64,000 bases of DNA, taken from Pseudoblastomonas marina. GTDB taxonomy: Bacteria > Pseudomonadota > Alphaproteobacteria > Sphingomonadales > Sphingomonadaceae. The notes under the pieces are model-generated. The model ran no database searches. It saw only the letters and a list, made by a program, of their open reading frames with translations, and had not been told where the DNA came from. Shown here one piece after another: positions 41,580 through 50,935 of the stretch. How positions within the stretch are numbered: the stretch's first letter is position 1; every line of letters starts with the position of its first letter. Position numbers and translations under genes: made by a program. The stretch lies in NCBI RefSeq assembly GCF_014641655.1, contig NZ_BMID01000001.1, positions 2,508,427-2,572,426 on the forward strand, written 5' to 3'.

Positions 41580-42522
41580 CGTCGCGCGCGGCCGCGAGTT
41601 CCGCCGCGAAATAGGGTGTCCAGTCGAGCGTCCCTGCCGCGGTGATCGCCTCGATTTCGCGCGCGATCGCGTCCCGGCGGGATTTCCACCCGTCGTGCGA
41701 CGTCCCGAGATAGAGGAACCCGTCCTGCCCCGGGCCGTGCTTCTCGAGGAAGGCGACCGCGCCCGCCGGATCGTAGCCCGCACGCGCCATCAGCCACGTG
41801 GCGAGCCGGTCGGCCTCGCGTTCGACATCACGCGACGAGGGGCGCTTGCGCCGCGGCAATTCGCGGCGCAGGCGGTGCTTGAGGATGTTGTGCGCCAGTT
41901 CGTGCGCGACGAGGAAAGCGAGGCCGTCGTCGGCGATATCGCCCGCAAGCCATCGGTCGCCGATTCGCACGCGCAGGCCGGTGCTCGCCGCCCTGTCCGA
42001 ATCCTGGATGACTTCGAAACGGGCATAACAGGCGGGCTCGCCTGCGATCCGCCGTTCGTCTTCGCCGCTGCGCGCGATAGCGACAGCGCCAGAACTGCGC
42101 AGCCTCGCCTCGATTGTCTCGTTGACGTCATAAAGCCGCTTCCAGTCGCGGTTATCCTCGGCCGGAAGCGTGTTGGGATCGCGCCCCTCGAGACTTGCGA
42201 TCTCGTCGCCGGCAGCGATGCCGGCGCGCATTGCGGGACTGTTGCTGGCCACCGCCTGCACCGCGAAATCGCGCTTCTGCCCGAAGGCCTCGCGCACCGC
42301 GTCGGGGTCCGCCCAGCCGCGCACGTCGCGTAGCATCAGCCCGATGGCGGGGCGTGCATCGGGACAGAGGTCCGCTGACGCCCTTGCCAGTTTCCAGCCG
42401 ACATCGAGCAGGCGGCGGTCGGCCCAGGCCTGACGCTCGAGCGGCGTCGGCTCGGCCTGCTGCGCGATCGCCGGAGCAGCGGTCAGGGCGAGCAGAAGGA
42501 GAGTGCATCGCAACGCGCGCAT
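41554..42522 (-). CDS. M48 family peptidase with PDZ-like region
   Basis: The 322-residue product has a signal peptide (MRALRCTLLLLALTAAPAIAQ), a PDZ-like stretch (residues about 85-150, SNSPAMRAGIAAGDEIASLEGRD), then the zinc motif H207-E208-L-A-H211 and downstream glutamate in DVEREADRLATWLM. It probably degrades or processes periplasmic proteins. The start at 42522 is the signal-peptide ATG. It follows the DsbA-like gene by 4 bases. Confidence 0.85.
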   Translation of the reverse strand: MRALRCTLLLLALTAAPAIAQQAEPTPLERQAWADRRLLDVGWKLARASADLCPDARPAIGLMLRDVRGWADPDAVREAFGQKRDFAVQAVASNSPAMRAGIAAGDEIASLEGRDPNTLPAEDNRDWKRLYDVNETIEARLRSSGAVAIARSGEDERRIAGEPACYARFEVIQDSDRAASTGLRVRIGDRWLAGDIADDGLAFLVAHELAHNILKHRLRRELPRRKRPSSRDVEREADRLATWLMARAGYDPAGAVAFLEKHGPGQDGFLYLGTSHDGWKSRRDAIAREIEAITAAGTLDWTPYFAAELAAARDVMPPPVSR

Positions 42523-42526
42523 CGGT

Positions 42527-43234
42527 CTATTCGCGCGCGGATTCGATCGCTTCTGCGAGCGTATCCTTGCCGACCGCGCCCGCCAGCACGGTATCGCCCA
42601 CGACCCATGCGGGCGTGCCGTCGAAACCCATCCGGCGAGCCAGCGCGCTGCTCTTTTGGAGCTCGTCGTCCAAGGCCGGGTCGGCAATGTCCTTCCTGGC
42701 CTGCGCCATGTCGAGCCCCGCGCGCCCGGCCGCGATCTCGATCGCCTCTTCCGCAGGGGCGTCGACCTCATACATTGCACGGTGGAATTCGCCGTATTTG
42801 CCTTGCCGCGCGGCGGCGAGCCCCATGCGCGCGGCAGCGACGCTGGCGTCGGACAGGATCGGCCATTCGCGGATCACGACCCGCAGGTCGGGATTGGCTT
42901 CGATCAGCGCCTGCACATTGGCGAGGCTCGCGCGGCAATAGGTGCAGGAATAGTCGGTGAACTCGACCAGCGTCACGGTCCCGCTCGGATTGCCGAGCAC
43001 GGCACCGGGAAACGGGGTTTCGAGGTCGGTACGGATGTCGGCGAGCTGGGCGCGCGCCTCCTGCGTCTGCAACGCCTGCACCATTTCGGGCAGGATATCG
43101 GGGTTTTCGAGGAGGTAGTCGCGGTGGCTGTCGTCGGAGATCGCGCGATCGATCAGAAATCCCGCGCCGGTGCCGATCGCCAGTGCTGCCGCTACGGCCA
43201 GCGTGAAGCGGCCTGCCGAAATTCCTTCACTCAT
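42527..43234 (-). CDS. DsbA-family thioredoxin-like protein
   Basis: The 235-residue protein has one N-terminal anchor or signal helix (RFTLAVAAALAIGTGAGFLI) and a DsbA-type domain with the active site C97-T-Y-C100 in FTDYSCTYCRAS and the cis-proline loop GFDGTPAWVVGD. It acts on disulfides in the periplasm; oxidase versus isomerase is unclear. It lies between two M48 peptidase genes on the same strand. Confidence 0.92.
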   Translation of the reverse strand: MSEGISAGRFTLAVAAALAIGTGAGFLIDRAISDDSHRDYLLENPDILPEMVQALQTQEARAQLADIRTDLETPFPGAVLGNPSGTVTLVEFTDYSCTYCRASLANVQALIEANPDLRVVIREWPILSDASVAAARMGLAAARQGKYGEFHRAMYEVDAPAEEAIEIAAGRAGLDMAQARKDIADPALDDELQKSSALARRMGFDGTPAWVVGDTVLAGAVGKDTLAEAIESARE

Positions 43235-43243
43235 GAAACGCCC

Positions 43244-44617
43244 CTATCGCCCTTCGCGCTCACGCTCCAGCGCGGCGCGCGCCTGCATCGAGATATCCTG
43301 CGCGCGCAACCAGTCGGGCGAACCCACCGGAAGTGCGTTCTCGGCCGCCTCGGCGCTTTGCAGCGCGCGCTGCATCTGTCGGCTCAGCACTTGCTGTTCG
43401 GCGCTGGCGAGGCGCGCGCGGGCCATGTCGCCGCGAGCGGCATAGACCACGCCGAGCTGGTACCAGGCGAACGGATTGTAGCGATCGCGCTGGACCGCGG
43501 CGCGCAAGACCCGCTCGGCTTCCTCGTAATTGTCCTCGTCCTCGGTCGCGATAAGCGCGTGGCCGAACATCGTCGCGATCAGCGGCTGGGCGCGCGTAAT
43601 CTCGGTCGCACGGCGCAGCGGCGGCAGGGCTTCTTCGGGGCGCCCCGATTCGAGCAGTACCTGACCCTTGACCTCGAGCAGGTAGGGATCGTCCGGGTAA
43701 CGTTCGAGCAGCGCCTCGATTTCCTCGCTGGCACGATCGACCTGCGCATCCTTGTGGAAGGCATAGGCGCGCGCGATTCGCGCGGCGTCACCGGTCATGC
43801 TGGCCGGATACCGGGTAAGCACCTGCTTCGGCTCGGCGAGATAGCCGTAGAGCTTGGCCTGCATCCGCTGGAAGCGCGCTTCCAGCTCGGGATCGGTTTG
43901 CTTTTCCCATGCGGGGTCGATCGCGTAGGTCTCGCGCAGGGTCGCCACGCGATCGCCCGCCATCGGGTGGGTGCGGTAATATTCGTCGTCGCCGCGCGCG
44001 CTCGGGCGAAACCCGCGGCGGAATTCCATCTGCTGCAGCCGCTTGAAGAATTCGAGGCTGCCCTTGCCCGAAACGCCCGCATCCGAGAGGTATTGCGCAC
44101 CCGCGGCATCCGCCGAGCTTTCCTGCGCCCGGCTAAAGGCTAGGAATTTGCCCATCGCGGCCCGCTGCCCGGCCATGATCGCACCCATCGCGGCCTCGCC
44201 CGCACCGGCGAGCGCAGCGCCGACGCCGATCAGCAGCGACAGCAGCGAAATGCCCGACGCCTCGCGAATCCCGTCGCCGAAGCGCAGGATATGGCCGCCG
44301 GTAATGTGACCGAGCTCGTGTGCGATCACGCCCTGCACTTCGTTGGCGTTCTCCGCCGCGTTGATCAGGCCGCTATGGATATAGACGATCTGTCCGCCCG
44401 CGACGAAGGCGTTGACTGAAGGATCGTTGACGAGAACGATCTCGACATTCTCCGGCTCCAGCCCGGCGGCCTCGATCAGCGGAGCCGACATATCCTGCAA
44501 TACCGCCTCGCTCTCGGCATCGCGCAGGATAGACTGGGCCAATGCCGGGCGCGCGGTGAAGACCGTTAGCGCGGCAAGCGCCATGACGAGGGCAAGCAGG
44601 CGGTTCAGGGATCGCAT
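43244..44617 (-). CDS. BepA/LoiP-like M48 metallopeptidase with TPR repeats
   Basis: The 457-residue protein starts with a signal peptide (ends PALAQ). The M48 domain has H100-E-L-G-H104 and downstream S-x-x-E-x-x-AD in RAQESSADAAGAQYL. A C-terminal TPR region follows (about residues 280-430: LLEVKGQVLLESGRPEEALPPL, WYQLGVVYAARGDMARA). This is the layout of BepA, which assists and clears outer-membrane proteins such as LptD. Expressed with DsbA-like protein, it suggests a periplasmic folding-quality-control set. Confidence 0.93.
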   Translation of the reverse strand: MRSLNRLLALVMALAALTVFTARPALAQSILRDAESEAVLQDMSAPLIEAAGLEPENVEIVLVNDPSVNAFVAGGQIVYIHSGLINAAENANEVQGVIAHELGHITGGHILRFGDGIREASGISLLSLLIGVGAALAGAGEAAMGAIMAGQRAAMGKFLAFSRAQESSADAAGAQYLSDAGVSGKGSLEFFKRLQQMEFRRGFRPSARGDDEYYRTHPMAGDRVATLRETYAIDPAWEKQTDPELEARFQRMQAKLYGYLAEPKQVLTRYPASMTGDAARIARAYAFHKDAQVDRASEEIEALLERYPDDPYLLEVKGQVLLESGRPEEALPPLRRATEITRAQPLIATMFGHALIATEDEDNYEEAERVLRAAVQRDRYNPFAWYQLGVVYAARGDMARARLASAEQQVLSRQMQRALQSAEAAENALPVGSPDWLRAQDISMQARAALEREREGR

Positions 44618-44661
44618 CGTGCCAGCCTAGCGCATTTGCAGTTGAACGGGGACTGAAGAAT

Positions 44662-45585
44662 TCAGTCGGTCGGCGCGACGTCTGCGAGGAAAGCCAGCAC
44701 GCGGGTACGCACGCGATTGTCGCGCCACCACGGGCTGGCGAGCTTCAGGAGCACGTCATTGTGACCCATTTCCGGATAAAAGGCGGTGTCGACCCGGCCC
44801 CCGAGGCCCGCCACCGCGCGTGCGAGCGCTTCGGAATTGCGGATCCGGACCACCGTGTCCGCGCCGCCATGTACGAGCAGCAGCGGCGGGGCATCGGCGC
44901 GCGCGAAATTGACCGGCTGAGTCGCCTGCGGATCGGGTGCCTGGCCGAAGCTGTTGATCGAGCTTTCCTTGTCGAACGGGTAGAAATCGGCCGGTCCCGC
45001 CAGGCTGACCACGCCCGCTAACCGATCGGCATCGAGCCCTTCGTCGGCCACCCATTGGCGGTCGAGCCCGAGCATCAGCGAATTGTAAGCGCCCGCCGAA
45101 TGACCCATCAGCACTATCCGTCCCGGGTCGCCGCCGAAGCGGGCGATGTTGGCATCGGTCCACGCCACCGCCGTCGCGAGATCCTCGAGCATGGCGGGAA
45201 AGCGCGCCTGCGGGAACAGGCGGTAACCGGTCAGTACGACGACATAGCCCTCGCTCGCCAGGCTGCGCGCGATGAAACCGTAATCGTCCGGATCGCCCCA
45301 GTTCCATCCGCCACCATGGGTGAATACGATCACCGGTCGCGGAGCATCGCCTTTGCCGAGCGGCTGCGCGTAGACCGCAGCGGTCACCGCGGGATCGTCG
45401 CCCAGCTGGACGTTTGCGAGCTGCGCAACCTCGCGCGACCCGGCGCTCGCGCGGTCGATCCAGTCGACCAGCCGCGGCCCGCCATGGCCGCTCGCCGTGT
45501 TCCAGACGACGAGGGCCAGCCCCAGAAGCAGCGCAAGCGAAATGCCGCCGATCCACCATCCCATACGCTTCCGCCTCGGGCTCAT
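44662..45585 (-). CDS. alpha/beta hydrolase (carboxylesterase type)
   Basis: The 307-residue protein has an N-terminal membrane helix (WWIGGISLALLLGLALVVW) and an esterase fold: oxyanion loop FTHGGGWNWGDPDD, nucleophile GHSAG, aspartate in LLVHGGADTVV and histidine in YPEMGHND. It resembles the BD-FAE/hormone-sensitive-lipase-like group. It overlaps the APP1-like gene by ATGA, so both may act on lipids or esters. Substrate unknown. Confidence 0.88.
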   Translation of the reverse strand: MSPRRKRMGWWIGGISLALLLGLALVVWNTASGHGGPRLVDWIDRASAGSREVAQLANVQLGDDPAVTAAVYAQPLGKGDAPRPVIVFTHGGGWNWGDPDDYGFIARSLASEGYVVVLTGYRLFPQARFPAMLEDLATAVAWTDANIARFGGDPGRIVLMGHSAGAYNSLMLGLDRQWVADEGLDADRLAGVVSLAGPADFYPFDKESSINSFGQAPDPQATQPVNFARADAPPLLLVHGGADTVVRIRNSEALARAVAGLGGRVDTAFYPEMGHNDVLLKLASPWWRDNRVRTRVLAFLADVAPTD

Positions 45586-46673
45586 TCGCCGCCTTCCTGT
45601 TCGGTCGCTTCGACCACGGTTTTGGCGTCTTCGCTACCGCCGAGACCGGCTTCCGCCAGGAATTCGTGCCCCTCGTCCCAGCTCTGGCCGATATAGAGCG
45701 GCACGCCGGTCGCCTCGACCGCCTGTTTCGCCGCCTCTTCCTCGGGGGTGAAGGGCTCGCCGACCTTGCGGATGAATATTCCGGAAACTTGCGCCGGATG
45801 CCGTTCGAGGACCTTTGCATAGGCGGTCAGGTCACCCTGCGAATCGTCGCCGACGAGCGCGAAGCGTCGCTCGGGATAAAGCGACAGGATGGCGTCGATC
45901 GCATCGGTCTTGTGCGACCCGTGCGAGGACTTGCCGAAGGTCCTGCGATCGAACCCCCAGTCGCGCAGCCGGAGCGGGCCGATCGGCATCCCGCGCGAAC
46001 GCATATATGCGACGAGATAGGGATAAAGGTTCCAAGGCGAGGACGAGACGTAGAAGAACGGACGGCGACTGGCGGGCATGGCGTCGCCGGCTTCGTCGCC
46101 CTTCTCATCGACCCCTCCGCCGAGCGCCTCGTAGAACAGTTCGGCACCAGAGACCGGCTCGCGCGCCGAAGGCATGGTGGCGAACAGGCGCCGCCAGTTC
46201 CTGAGCACCGAGCGCACGCCGCCGGTGACGCCGGTCTCGACGATCGTATCGTCGATGTCGGAAATCACCCCTGCTGCATCGTCCGCGCCCGGCGCGAGCA
46301 CGTGACCGGCCACGCAATGGTCGCCGCGCGCATCGGACCAGCGAAACGTCACCGCTTCCCATGCGCTGGATTCGGGCAGGGGCCGTGCAGGAGCGAGGTC
46401 GATCTCGAAATGGCAGTAGCCTTCCTTGCCGCTGACCAATTCGTGGGACTGCCGCGATCCGTCGGGCGCTTCGACTTCGAGGGTGACCGGATGCTCCGCG
46501 ACTTCGTGCGAGTTGTAGAGTCGCAGCATGGTGCGAAAGGTGCGCCAGCCGCCCGAGAGGTCGAATTTGGGTGGAGACCCGCGCAGGACGCGGGCGTCGA
46601 CGATCAGCCGTTGCGCATTGCGAAATCCGAAATAGGGCTGGACGCGAATATCGCGCGGGGGAATCAGCGGCAT
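45582..46673 (-). CDS. APP1-like phosphatidate phosphatase family protein (DUF2183)
   Basis: The 363-residue protein has a C-terminal HAD-like catalytic block: D139-I-D-D-T143 in VISDIDDTIVETGV, FFYVSSSPWNLYPYL, and LVGDDSQGDLTAYAKV. This is the DUF2183 family, which includes yeast phosphatidate phosphatase App1. The N-terminal half is a C2-like beta domain (VQPYFGFRNAQRLIVDARVL). It probably dephosphorylates a phospholipid at the membrane. It is upstream of an esterase gene. Confidence 0.88.
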   Translation of the reverse strand: MPLIPPRDIRVQPYFGFRNAQRLIVDARVLRGSPPKFDLSGGWRTFRTMLRLYNSHEVAEHPVTLEVEAPDGSRQSHELVSGKEGYCHFEIDLAPARPLPESSAWEAVTFRWSDARGDHCVAGHVLAPGADDAAGVISDIDDTIVETGVTGGVRSVLRNWRRLFATMPSAREPVSGAELFYEALGGGVDEKGDEAGDAMPASRRPFFYVSSSPWNLYPYLVAYMRSRGMPIGPLRLRDWGFDRRTFGKSSHGSHKTDAIDAILSLYPERRFALVGDDSQGDLTAYAKVLERHPAQVSGIFIRKVGEPFTPEEEAAKQAVEATGVPLYIGQSWDEGHEFLAEAGLGGSEDAKTVVEATEQEGGE

Positions 46674-46722
46674 GGAGCCGCGTTAGCGGGCTCGAACGAC
46701 GGGCGCAAAAAATCCCGGGGAA

Positions 46723-48513
46723 TCAGTCGAGCAGCTTGCGCGCGGCCTTTTCGACCAACCCGATATCTTCGGGCACCTCGCCGAGCAGCACGATCGTTCC
46801 GTCGGCCTGGCGGCGCACCATCAGCAGCGCGAATTCGGCGCCATCACGGGCGACATCCTCGAAACCCTGCGGATCGAGCGCACGGAGCTTGTCCGCGATC
46901 TCTTCGCGCACGCCATCGGTCACTTCGACCGCCTTGCCCTGTTCGGCCTTCCGGAGCTTGCGCTCTTCTCGGACGATGGCCTTCAACCCGCCCCTGGCAT
47001 CGGACAGGACCTGGGCGAGTTCGCCGCGCTCGACGCCCAACCGGTGCGCATGGCTCAGTGCGGCGGCGTATTCGGTGACTCGGGTCTTGTCGTAATCCGC
47101 TCCGAAGACGAGCTTCACGATCGGGGTCATCGGCGCGCGATCCTGCACCGTAAGACCGGCTTCTTCGATCAGCTGTTCGAAATCCTCCGGCGCTTCCTGC
47201 GCCGCGATCGAGAAATCGTAGGCCCGTCCGATCGCGTGATAGAGCGCGAAGCGGGTGCGCTCCTCCGAACCCTTGGCCGCCTGCGCGAGCTCACGCGCGG
47301 AGGCGAGCCAGTCGGCCAGCCCCATGTCTTCGGGCGCGAGCTCGGTCAGTCCATCGGCGACGTCCGCTTCGGCCACGGCCGGCAGGGTGGCCGCGTCGGT
47401 GACGGGCTCGCTCTCGGGTTCGTAGGGAGTGGGGACCGCGGCTTCGCCTTCGGGGTCGGCCCAATCCTCCTCGTCGTCGTCCTCCGCGAGCGCCTCGACA
47501 TGCGCGCCGGCAAGTGAGGCGTAGACCGAATCGTTGCCGGTCTCGTTTTCCTCGGTGTCGCCGTAATCGGGGGCATAGGACGCCGGATCGATCGGCTCGT
47601 CGTCGTCCTCGGCATAGCCGTCGAGATCGAGCGGTTCACTTGCATCGACCACCGGCGGCACGATCATGTCGACCGTGCGCTTCAGACCGAAGCTCGGTTC
47701 GGGCAGGTCGCGGGCGTGATCTTCCGAGCCCGGGAGCGGGGCGTCTTCGCCGGGGAGGTCGGCGACCGAATCGCCAGTGCCCGGCCCGGTTTCCGCGCCT
47801 TCGGAGGCAGGGCCGTCGGCCCACCCATCGACCTGCGTATCGTCGAAATCGGGAGCTGGAGGGAAACGGTCGATTTCGACCTCTTCGTCCTCGTCCTCGA
47901 TCGCCTCGGCCAGCGATAGTTCGAGCGACTGGTCGACCTCGAGCATCAGGGCGTCGGTGGTGTCCTGGTCGGCGAGTTCCTTCCAGTTGATCACGCCGTA
48001 GATGAAATCGATTGTCTCGTCGTCGCTCGAAAAGGGCAGCAGGATTCCGCGATAGAGTACGGTATTCCCGGCCTGGTTGACGAATTCCGCCTCGAACCCG
48101 ATCGGCGCCTGGTTGGCGATGATCTGCATGTAGTGATCGGTGATCCGGCTCAGCAAGGAGCGGCTGGGGACGTCTTCGAGACAGGCGATTTCGGATGCGG
48201 TCCCATCGCATTCCTCGGCCAGCAGATCCCCCAAGAAGGGGATCGCCGGGTTGTCGATGCCAGTCGAAAAATCGAGCAGCACCGAGTGCGGACCGAAATC
48301 GGGCAGGGCGGTCGGGTCGAGATCCTCGATCGACGGATAATTGCGGTTTTCGAGCAGGCTGGCCCAGAAATTATACGCCCGGACCTGCATCCGGCGCTCG
48401 TCCTGGCCGACGGGAGCCGGCGGCACCTCGTCGAACTGATCGTGATCGTCGTCGGAATCGCTCGCGTACGGATCGAGATCCGCATCGTAGAAATTGCCGC
48501 GAAGACTATCCAT
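46723..48513 (-). CDS. PAS_5-like domain protein with long acidic linker
   Basis: The 596-residue protein has an N-terminal PAS-like domain (about residues 40-180: RAYNFWASLLENRNYPSIEDLDP, FLGDLLAEECDG, RSLLSRITDHYMQIIANQAPIGFEAEF). An acidic, disordered centre (about 190-390, with DEDEEVEID and DDDEEDW) and a helical C-terminal domain follow. The PAS region resembles the alphaproteobacterial PAS_5 group. The ATG at 48513 has a GGGGG site before it; another start at 48540 is possible. There is no kinase or output domain, so it may be a scaffold or signalling adaptor. Confidence 0.75.
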   Translation of the reverse strand: MDSLRGNFYDADLDPYASDSDDDHDQFDEVPPAPVGQDERRMQVRAYNFWASLLENRNYPSIEDLDPTALPDFGPHSVLLDFSTGIDNPAIPFLGDLLAEECDGTASEIACLEDVPSRSLLSRITDHYMQIIANQAPIGFEAEFVNQAGNTVLYRGILLPFSSDDETIDFIYGVINWKELADQDTTDALMLEVDQSLELSLAEAIEDEDEEVEIDRFPPAPDFDDTQVDGWADGPASEGAETGPGTGDSVADLPGEDAPLPGSEDHARDLPEPSFGLKRTVDMIVPPVVDASEPLDLDGYAEDDDEPIDPASYAPDYGDTEENETGNDSVYASLAGAHVEALAEDDDEEDWADPEGEAAVPTPYEPESEPVTDAATLPAVAEADVADGLTELAPEDMGLADWLASARELAQAAKGSEERTRFALYHAIGRAYDFSIAAQEAPEDFEQLIEEAGLTVQDRAPMTPIVKLVFGADYDKTRVTEYAAALSHAHRLGVERGELAQVLSDARGGLKAIVREERKLRKAEQGKAVEVTDGVREEIADKLRALDPQGFEDVARDGAEFALLMVRRQADGTIVLLGEVPEDIGLVEKAARKLLD

Positions 48514-48641
48514 CACGTACCCCCGGTGCCGCACGCCCATTCGTGCCCATGGTTCCGTGGGTTTGTGCCTTTCCGTGGTAAATTAAGCGTTAAATACGGC
48601 GCGACTTTCTGACGCCGCCGGGAGCCCGCGGTGCAATGACG

Positions 48642-49091
48642 TCAGAGCAGGTAGCGCATCGTGATGCGCTGCTTCTCGTGCGCCGAATCGAGCTCGAACG
48701 CCGCGCTTTCGAAGCTCGGCGGTCCCATCCGGATCTTGGCATCGCGCGAGAAGCCGAAGCCTTCGCGTGGGAGCATCAAAGTCTTGTCGACCTTACCGTT
48801 GCCGTTCTCGTCATGCAGCAGCGCGATCGCGTAGCGACCCGGCTTCAGATTGGTGAAGCGCAGTTTGACCGTCGCGGCGGCCGGCACCGTCGCGGTGTAG
48901 GCGGAAGCATCGTCTTCGCATTCGGGGAAATGATCCGGCTTGCTGGTCATGCACAGGTGGACGAGCCCCTCCGACGAGCGCAGCGAATGGACTTCGACGT
49001 CGAGCCGGCAATCGGGCGGCGCGGCGCCACCGAGCAGCGCTGCCGCGCTGGCCGCGGCTAGAACGCGCCCAGCCCGCGATCCGTGCCGCAC
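48642..49091 (-). CDS. DUF2141 family periplasmic protein
   Basis: The mature domain (RLDVEVHSLRSSEGLVHLCMT..., LKPGRYAIALLHDENGNGKVDKT, PREGFGFSRDAKI) is the small beta-sandwich DUF2141 family. A GTG at 49091 gives a plausible signal peptide (R-rich n-region, VLAAASAAALLGGAAP) but overlaps the upstream gene by 34 bases; ATG at 49130 is the alternative. Function unknown. It is co-directional with the hydroxylase gene, and DUF2141 proteins often sit near carotenoid or sterol-type hydroxylases in related genomes, as I recall. Confidence 0.75.
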   Translation of the reverse strand: MRHGSRAGRVLAAASAAALLGGAAPPDCRLDVEVHSLRSSEGLVHLCMTSKPDHFPECEDDASAYTATVPAAATVKLRFTNLKPGRYAIALLHDENGNGKVDKTLMLPREGFGFSRDAKIRMGPPSFESAAFELDSAHEKQRITMRYLL

Positions 49092-49777
49092 AGGCGGTCC
49101 CAGAAGCGGAAGTAGAGTCCGTAATTGCATCGATATCGCTCGTGATGTCGCTGATGGTGGCTAGCGGTTATCACCCAATCGCCGAACTTGGAATGAACGA
49201 AGCGCTGCGGAAACATCTCCCACCCCATGTGATTGGTCACCCCCATCACCGTCATGATCGCGAGCACGCAGCCTAGCATGGCGACATGGATCGGGATCAG
49301 GAACACCAGCGCGGGGATCACGACCGCACCGGTCAGCGCTTCGATCGGATGGAAGCTCATCGCCGCCCACGCGGTCGGCGGGCGGCTGTCGTGATGCACG
49401 GCATGCGCGATCCGGAACCAGCGCGGCCGATGCATCAGTCGGTGGGTCCAGTAGAACCAGGTGTCGTGCGCGAAAAGGTAGGCGAGCACCGAGACCGGCA
49501 GGTACCACAGCGGTAGCGTGCTCCAATCGGTGTAGATGCGCGTCCAGCCATGCTCCTGCCAGCCCCAGGCAATCACCCCGGCTGGGACGCCGTAGATCAG
49601 CGCGGACCACAGCGACCAGCGGATTTCGCGCCCGATCTGAGGGCGGAGTGCAGCATAATGGCCGGGGCGCACGCGTTCGGTCAGCCAGGCGAACCCGCCG
49701 CTCGTTGCCGCATAACGCGCGGCGACGATCCCGCTCATCGCGAGCGCCGAAAGGATGATGGGCCAGGTCGCGTCCAC
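49058..49777 (-). CDS. fatty acid hydroxylase / sterol desaturase family membrane protein
   Basis: The 239-residue protein has about four transmembrane helices and the histidine-rich diiron motifs: HDTWFYWTHRLMH, HAVHHDS, FHP and SHHQRHHERY. Such enzymes hydroxylate membrane lipids, carotenoids or sphingolipids. The exact substrate is undetermined; in sphingomonads, sphingolipid or carotenoid modification is plausible. It overlaps the DUF2141 gene start. Confidence 0.92.
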   Translation of the reverse strand: MDATWPIILSALAMSGIVAARYAATSGGFAWLTERVRPGHYAALRPQIGREIRWSLWSALIYGVPAGVIAWGWQEHGWTRIYTDWSTLPLWYLPVSVLAYLFAHDTWFYWTHRLMHRPRWFRIAHAVHHDSRPPTAWAAMSFHPIEALTGAVVIPALVFLIPIHVAMLGCVLAIMTVMGVTNHMGWEMFPQRFVHSKFGDWVITASHHQRHHERYRCNYGLYFRFWDRLCGTDRGLGAF

Positions 49778-49809
49778 GCGCCCCTTATGCCGCGTCGACG
49801 CAGGTGAAG

Positions 49810-50298
49810 CTAGCCGTCGATCCGGCCCCAGCCCTGGGTGGCCTCGTCGCCCGCCCAGGTGAAACGCCGCATTGCCGCGCGGGCGAGCGCCTCGACCTCG
49901 ACCTTGCGCCGCGCCGCGGCAAGCGCGCGCAGCGGTGCGGGGCGCAGGATTTCCGCATCATACCCGTCGGCGACGATCACGCCGCAGCAATCGGGGCGGT
50001 GCGAATCCTGTTCGAGCATGGCGCGGTCGAGATGCGGTGGGACGCCCCAGAAGAAACGGTCGCAATGGTCGAGATAGTCGGGCCACTTGCCGTCACCGGC
50101 GAGGTCGGCGCGTGCGACCTTGATTTCGACGATGATGACCTTGCCCTTGGCGTCGATCCCCATCAGGTCCGCGCGCCGGCCACCGCGCAACGGCATTTCG
50201 GGCACGCACCAGATATCGTTGCGTGCGAACAGGCGCTGGATTCCGCGAGCAACCTCGCGCGCGTTGGCTAGTTCGGGCATGGAGGCAGCAGGCGGCAT
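49810..50298 (-). CDS. MmcB family DNA repair protein
   Basis: The protein of 162 residues has the MmcB domain: AREVARGIQRLF, RRADLMGIDAKGKVIIVEIKVARADLAGDGKWPDYLDHCDRFFWGVP and an LRALAAARRKVEVEALARAAMRRF tail. MmcB is a damage-inducible nuclease-fold protein of alphaproteobacteria, with the PD-(D/E)xK-like pattern D...EIK. The ATG at 50298 is used; 50280 is equally possible. It is probably cytoplasmic. Confidence 0.85.
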   Translation of the reverse strand: MPPAASMPELANAREVARGIQRLFARNDIWCVPEMPLRGGRRADLMGIDAKGKVIIVEIKVARADLAGDGKWPDYLDHCDRFFWGVPPHLDRAMLEQDSHRPDCCGVIVADGYDAEILRPAPLRALAAARRKVEVEALARAAMRRFTWAGDEATQGWGRIDG

Positions 50299-50362
50299 GC
50301 ATACCGCATAGGAACGAAAGGTGAACTTGGCAAGCCGTGGGTGCGACCTGCCGCGCGCGGGA

Positions 50363-50746
50363 TCAGTCGCCGCGGTCGGCTGCCAATGCCAGCAGCGCGA
50401 CGCGCGAGGCGGTGAATTCGCGCCACAGCGCAAGCGCGGGCGCGCGCGCGTCGCCGCCGTTCTCGCAAACATAGAGCAGCGCCGCGAGGCCGGGCTCGAT
50501 CATCGCGGAGAGATCTTCGACCCCTTGCACCGCCAGACGGTGCCGATCGTCGGCGATCGCCTCGATGCGGGCAGCGAAGTTGGGTTCGGGCGGCGGTTCG
50601 GCCTCGCCGGCGAGCGCGGCGATCACGCGCCCGGCATCGTCGAGCGACTGCCAGCGTGTTGCCAGTGACGGGCCTGCGTCATCGGCGTTCCGGCGGAGGA
50701 GGTCGAAGGCCAGGGCCCCGTCGAACGAGTCTGTCTGGTGCTGCAT
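50363..50746 (-). CDS. hypothetical helical protein
   Basis: The 127-residue product is acidic and largely alpha-helical with no signal peptide and no motif I can name (DALAFDLLRRNADDAGP..., RIEAIADDRHRLAVQGVEDLSAMI). The ATG at 50746 is preferred over the GTG three bases upstream. Codon use is normal for the neighbourhood. It lies divergent to tRNA-Arg. Confidence 0.6.
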   Translation of the reverse strand: MQHQTDSFDGALAFDLLRRNADDAGPSLATRWQSLDDAGRVIAALAGEAEPPPEPNFAARIEAIADDRHRLAVQGVEDLSAMIEPGLAALLYVCENGGDARAPALALWREFTASRVALLALAADRGD

Positions 50747-50851
50747 CACGCCTGCGACATTAGGACGCGGATGGTTGCGAAATCGCTAATCGCGTCGCCC
50801 CAGCAAAAGCGCTGGCATGCGCGCCGTGAGCTTGCTAATCGCCCGCTGTCA

Positions 50852-50928
<77 letters not shown>

Positions 50929-50935
50929 GCTTTTC

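Noticed and set aside
48541-48641. CtrA binding site (TTAA-N7-TTAAC) before the PAS gene
   Set aside because: Two TTAA words are present but are spaced by only 3 bases, so the motif is not met.
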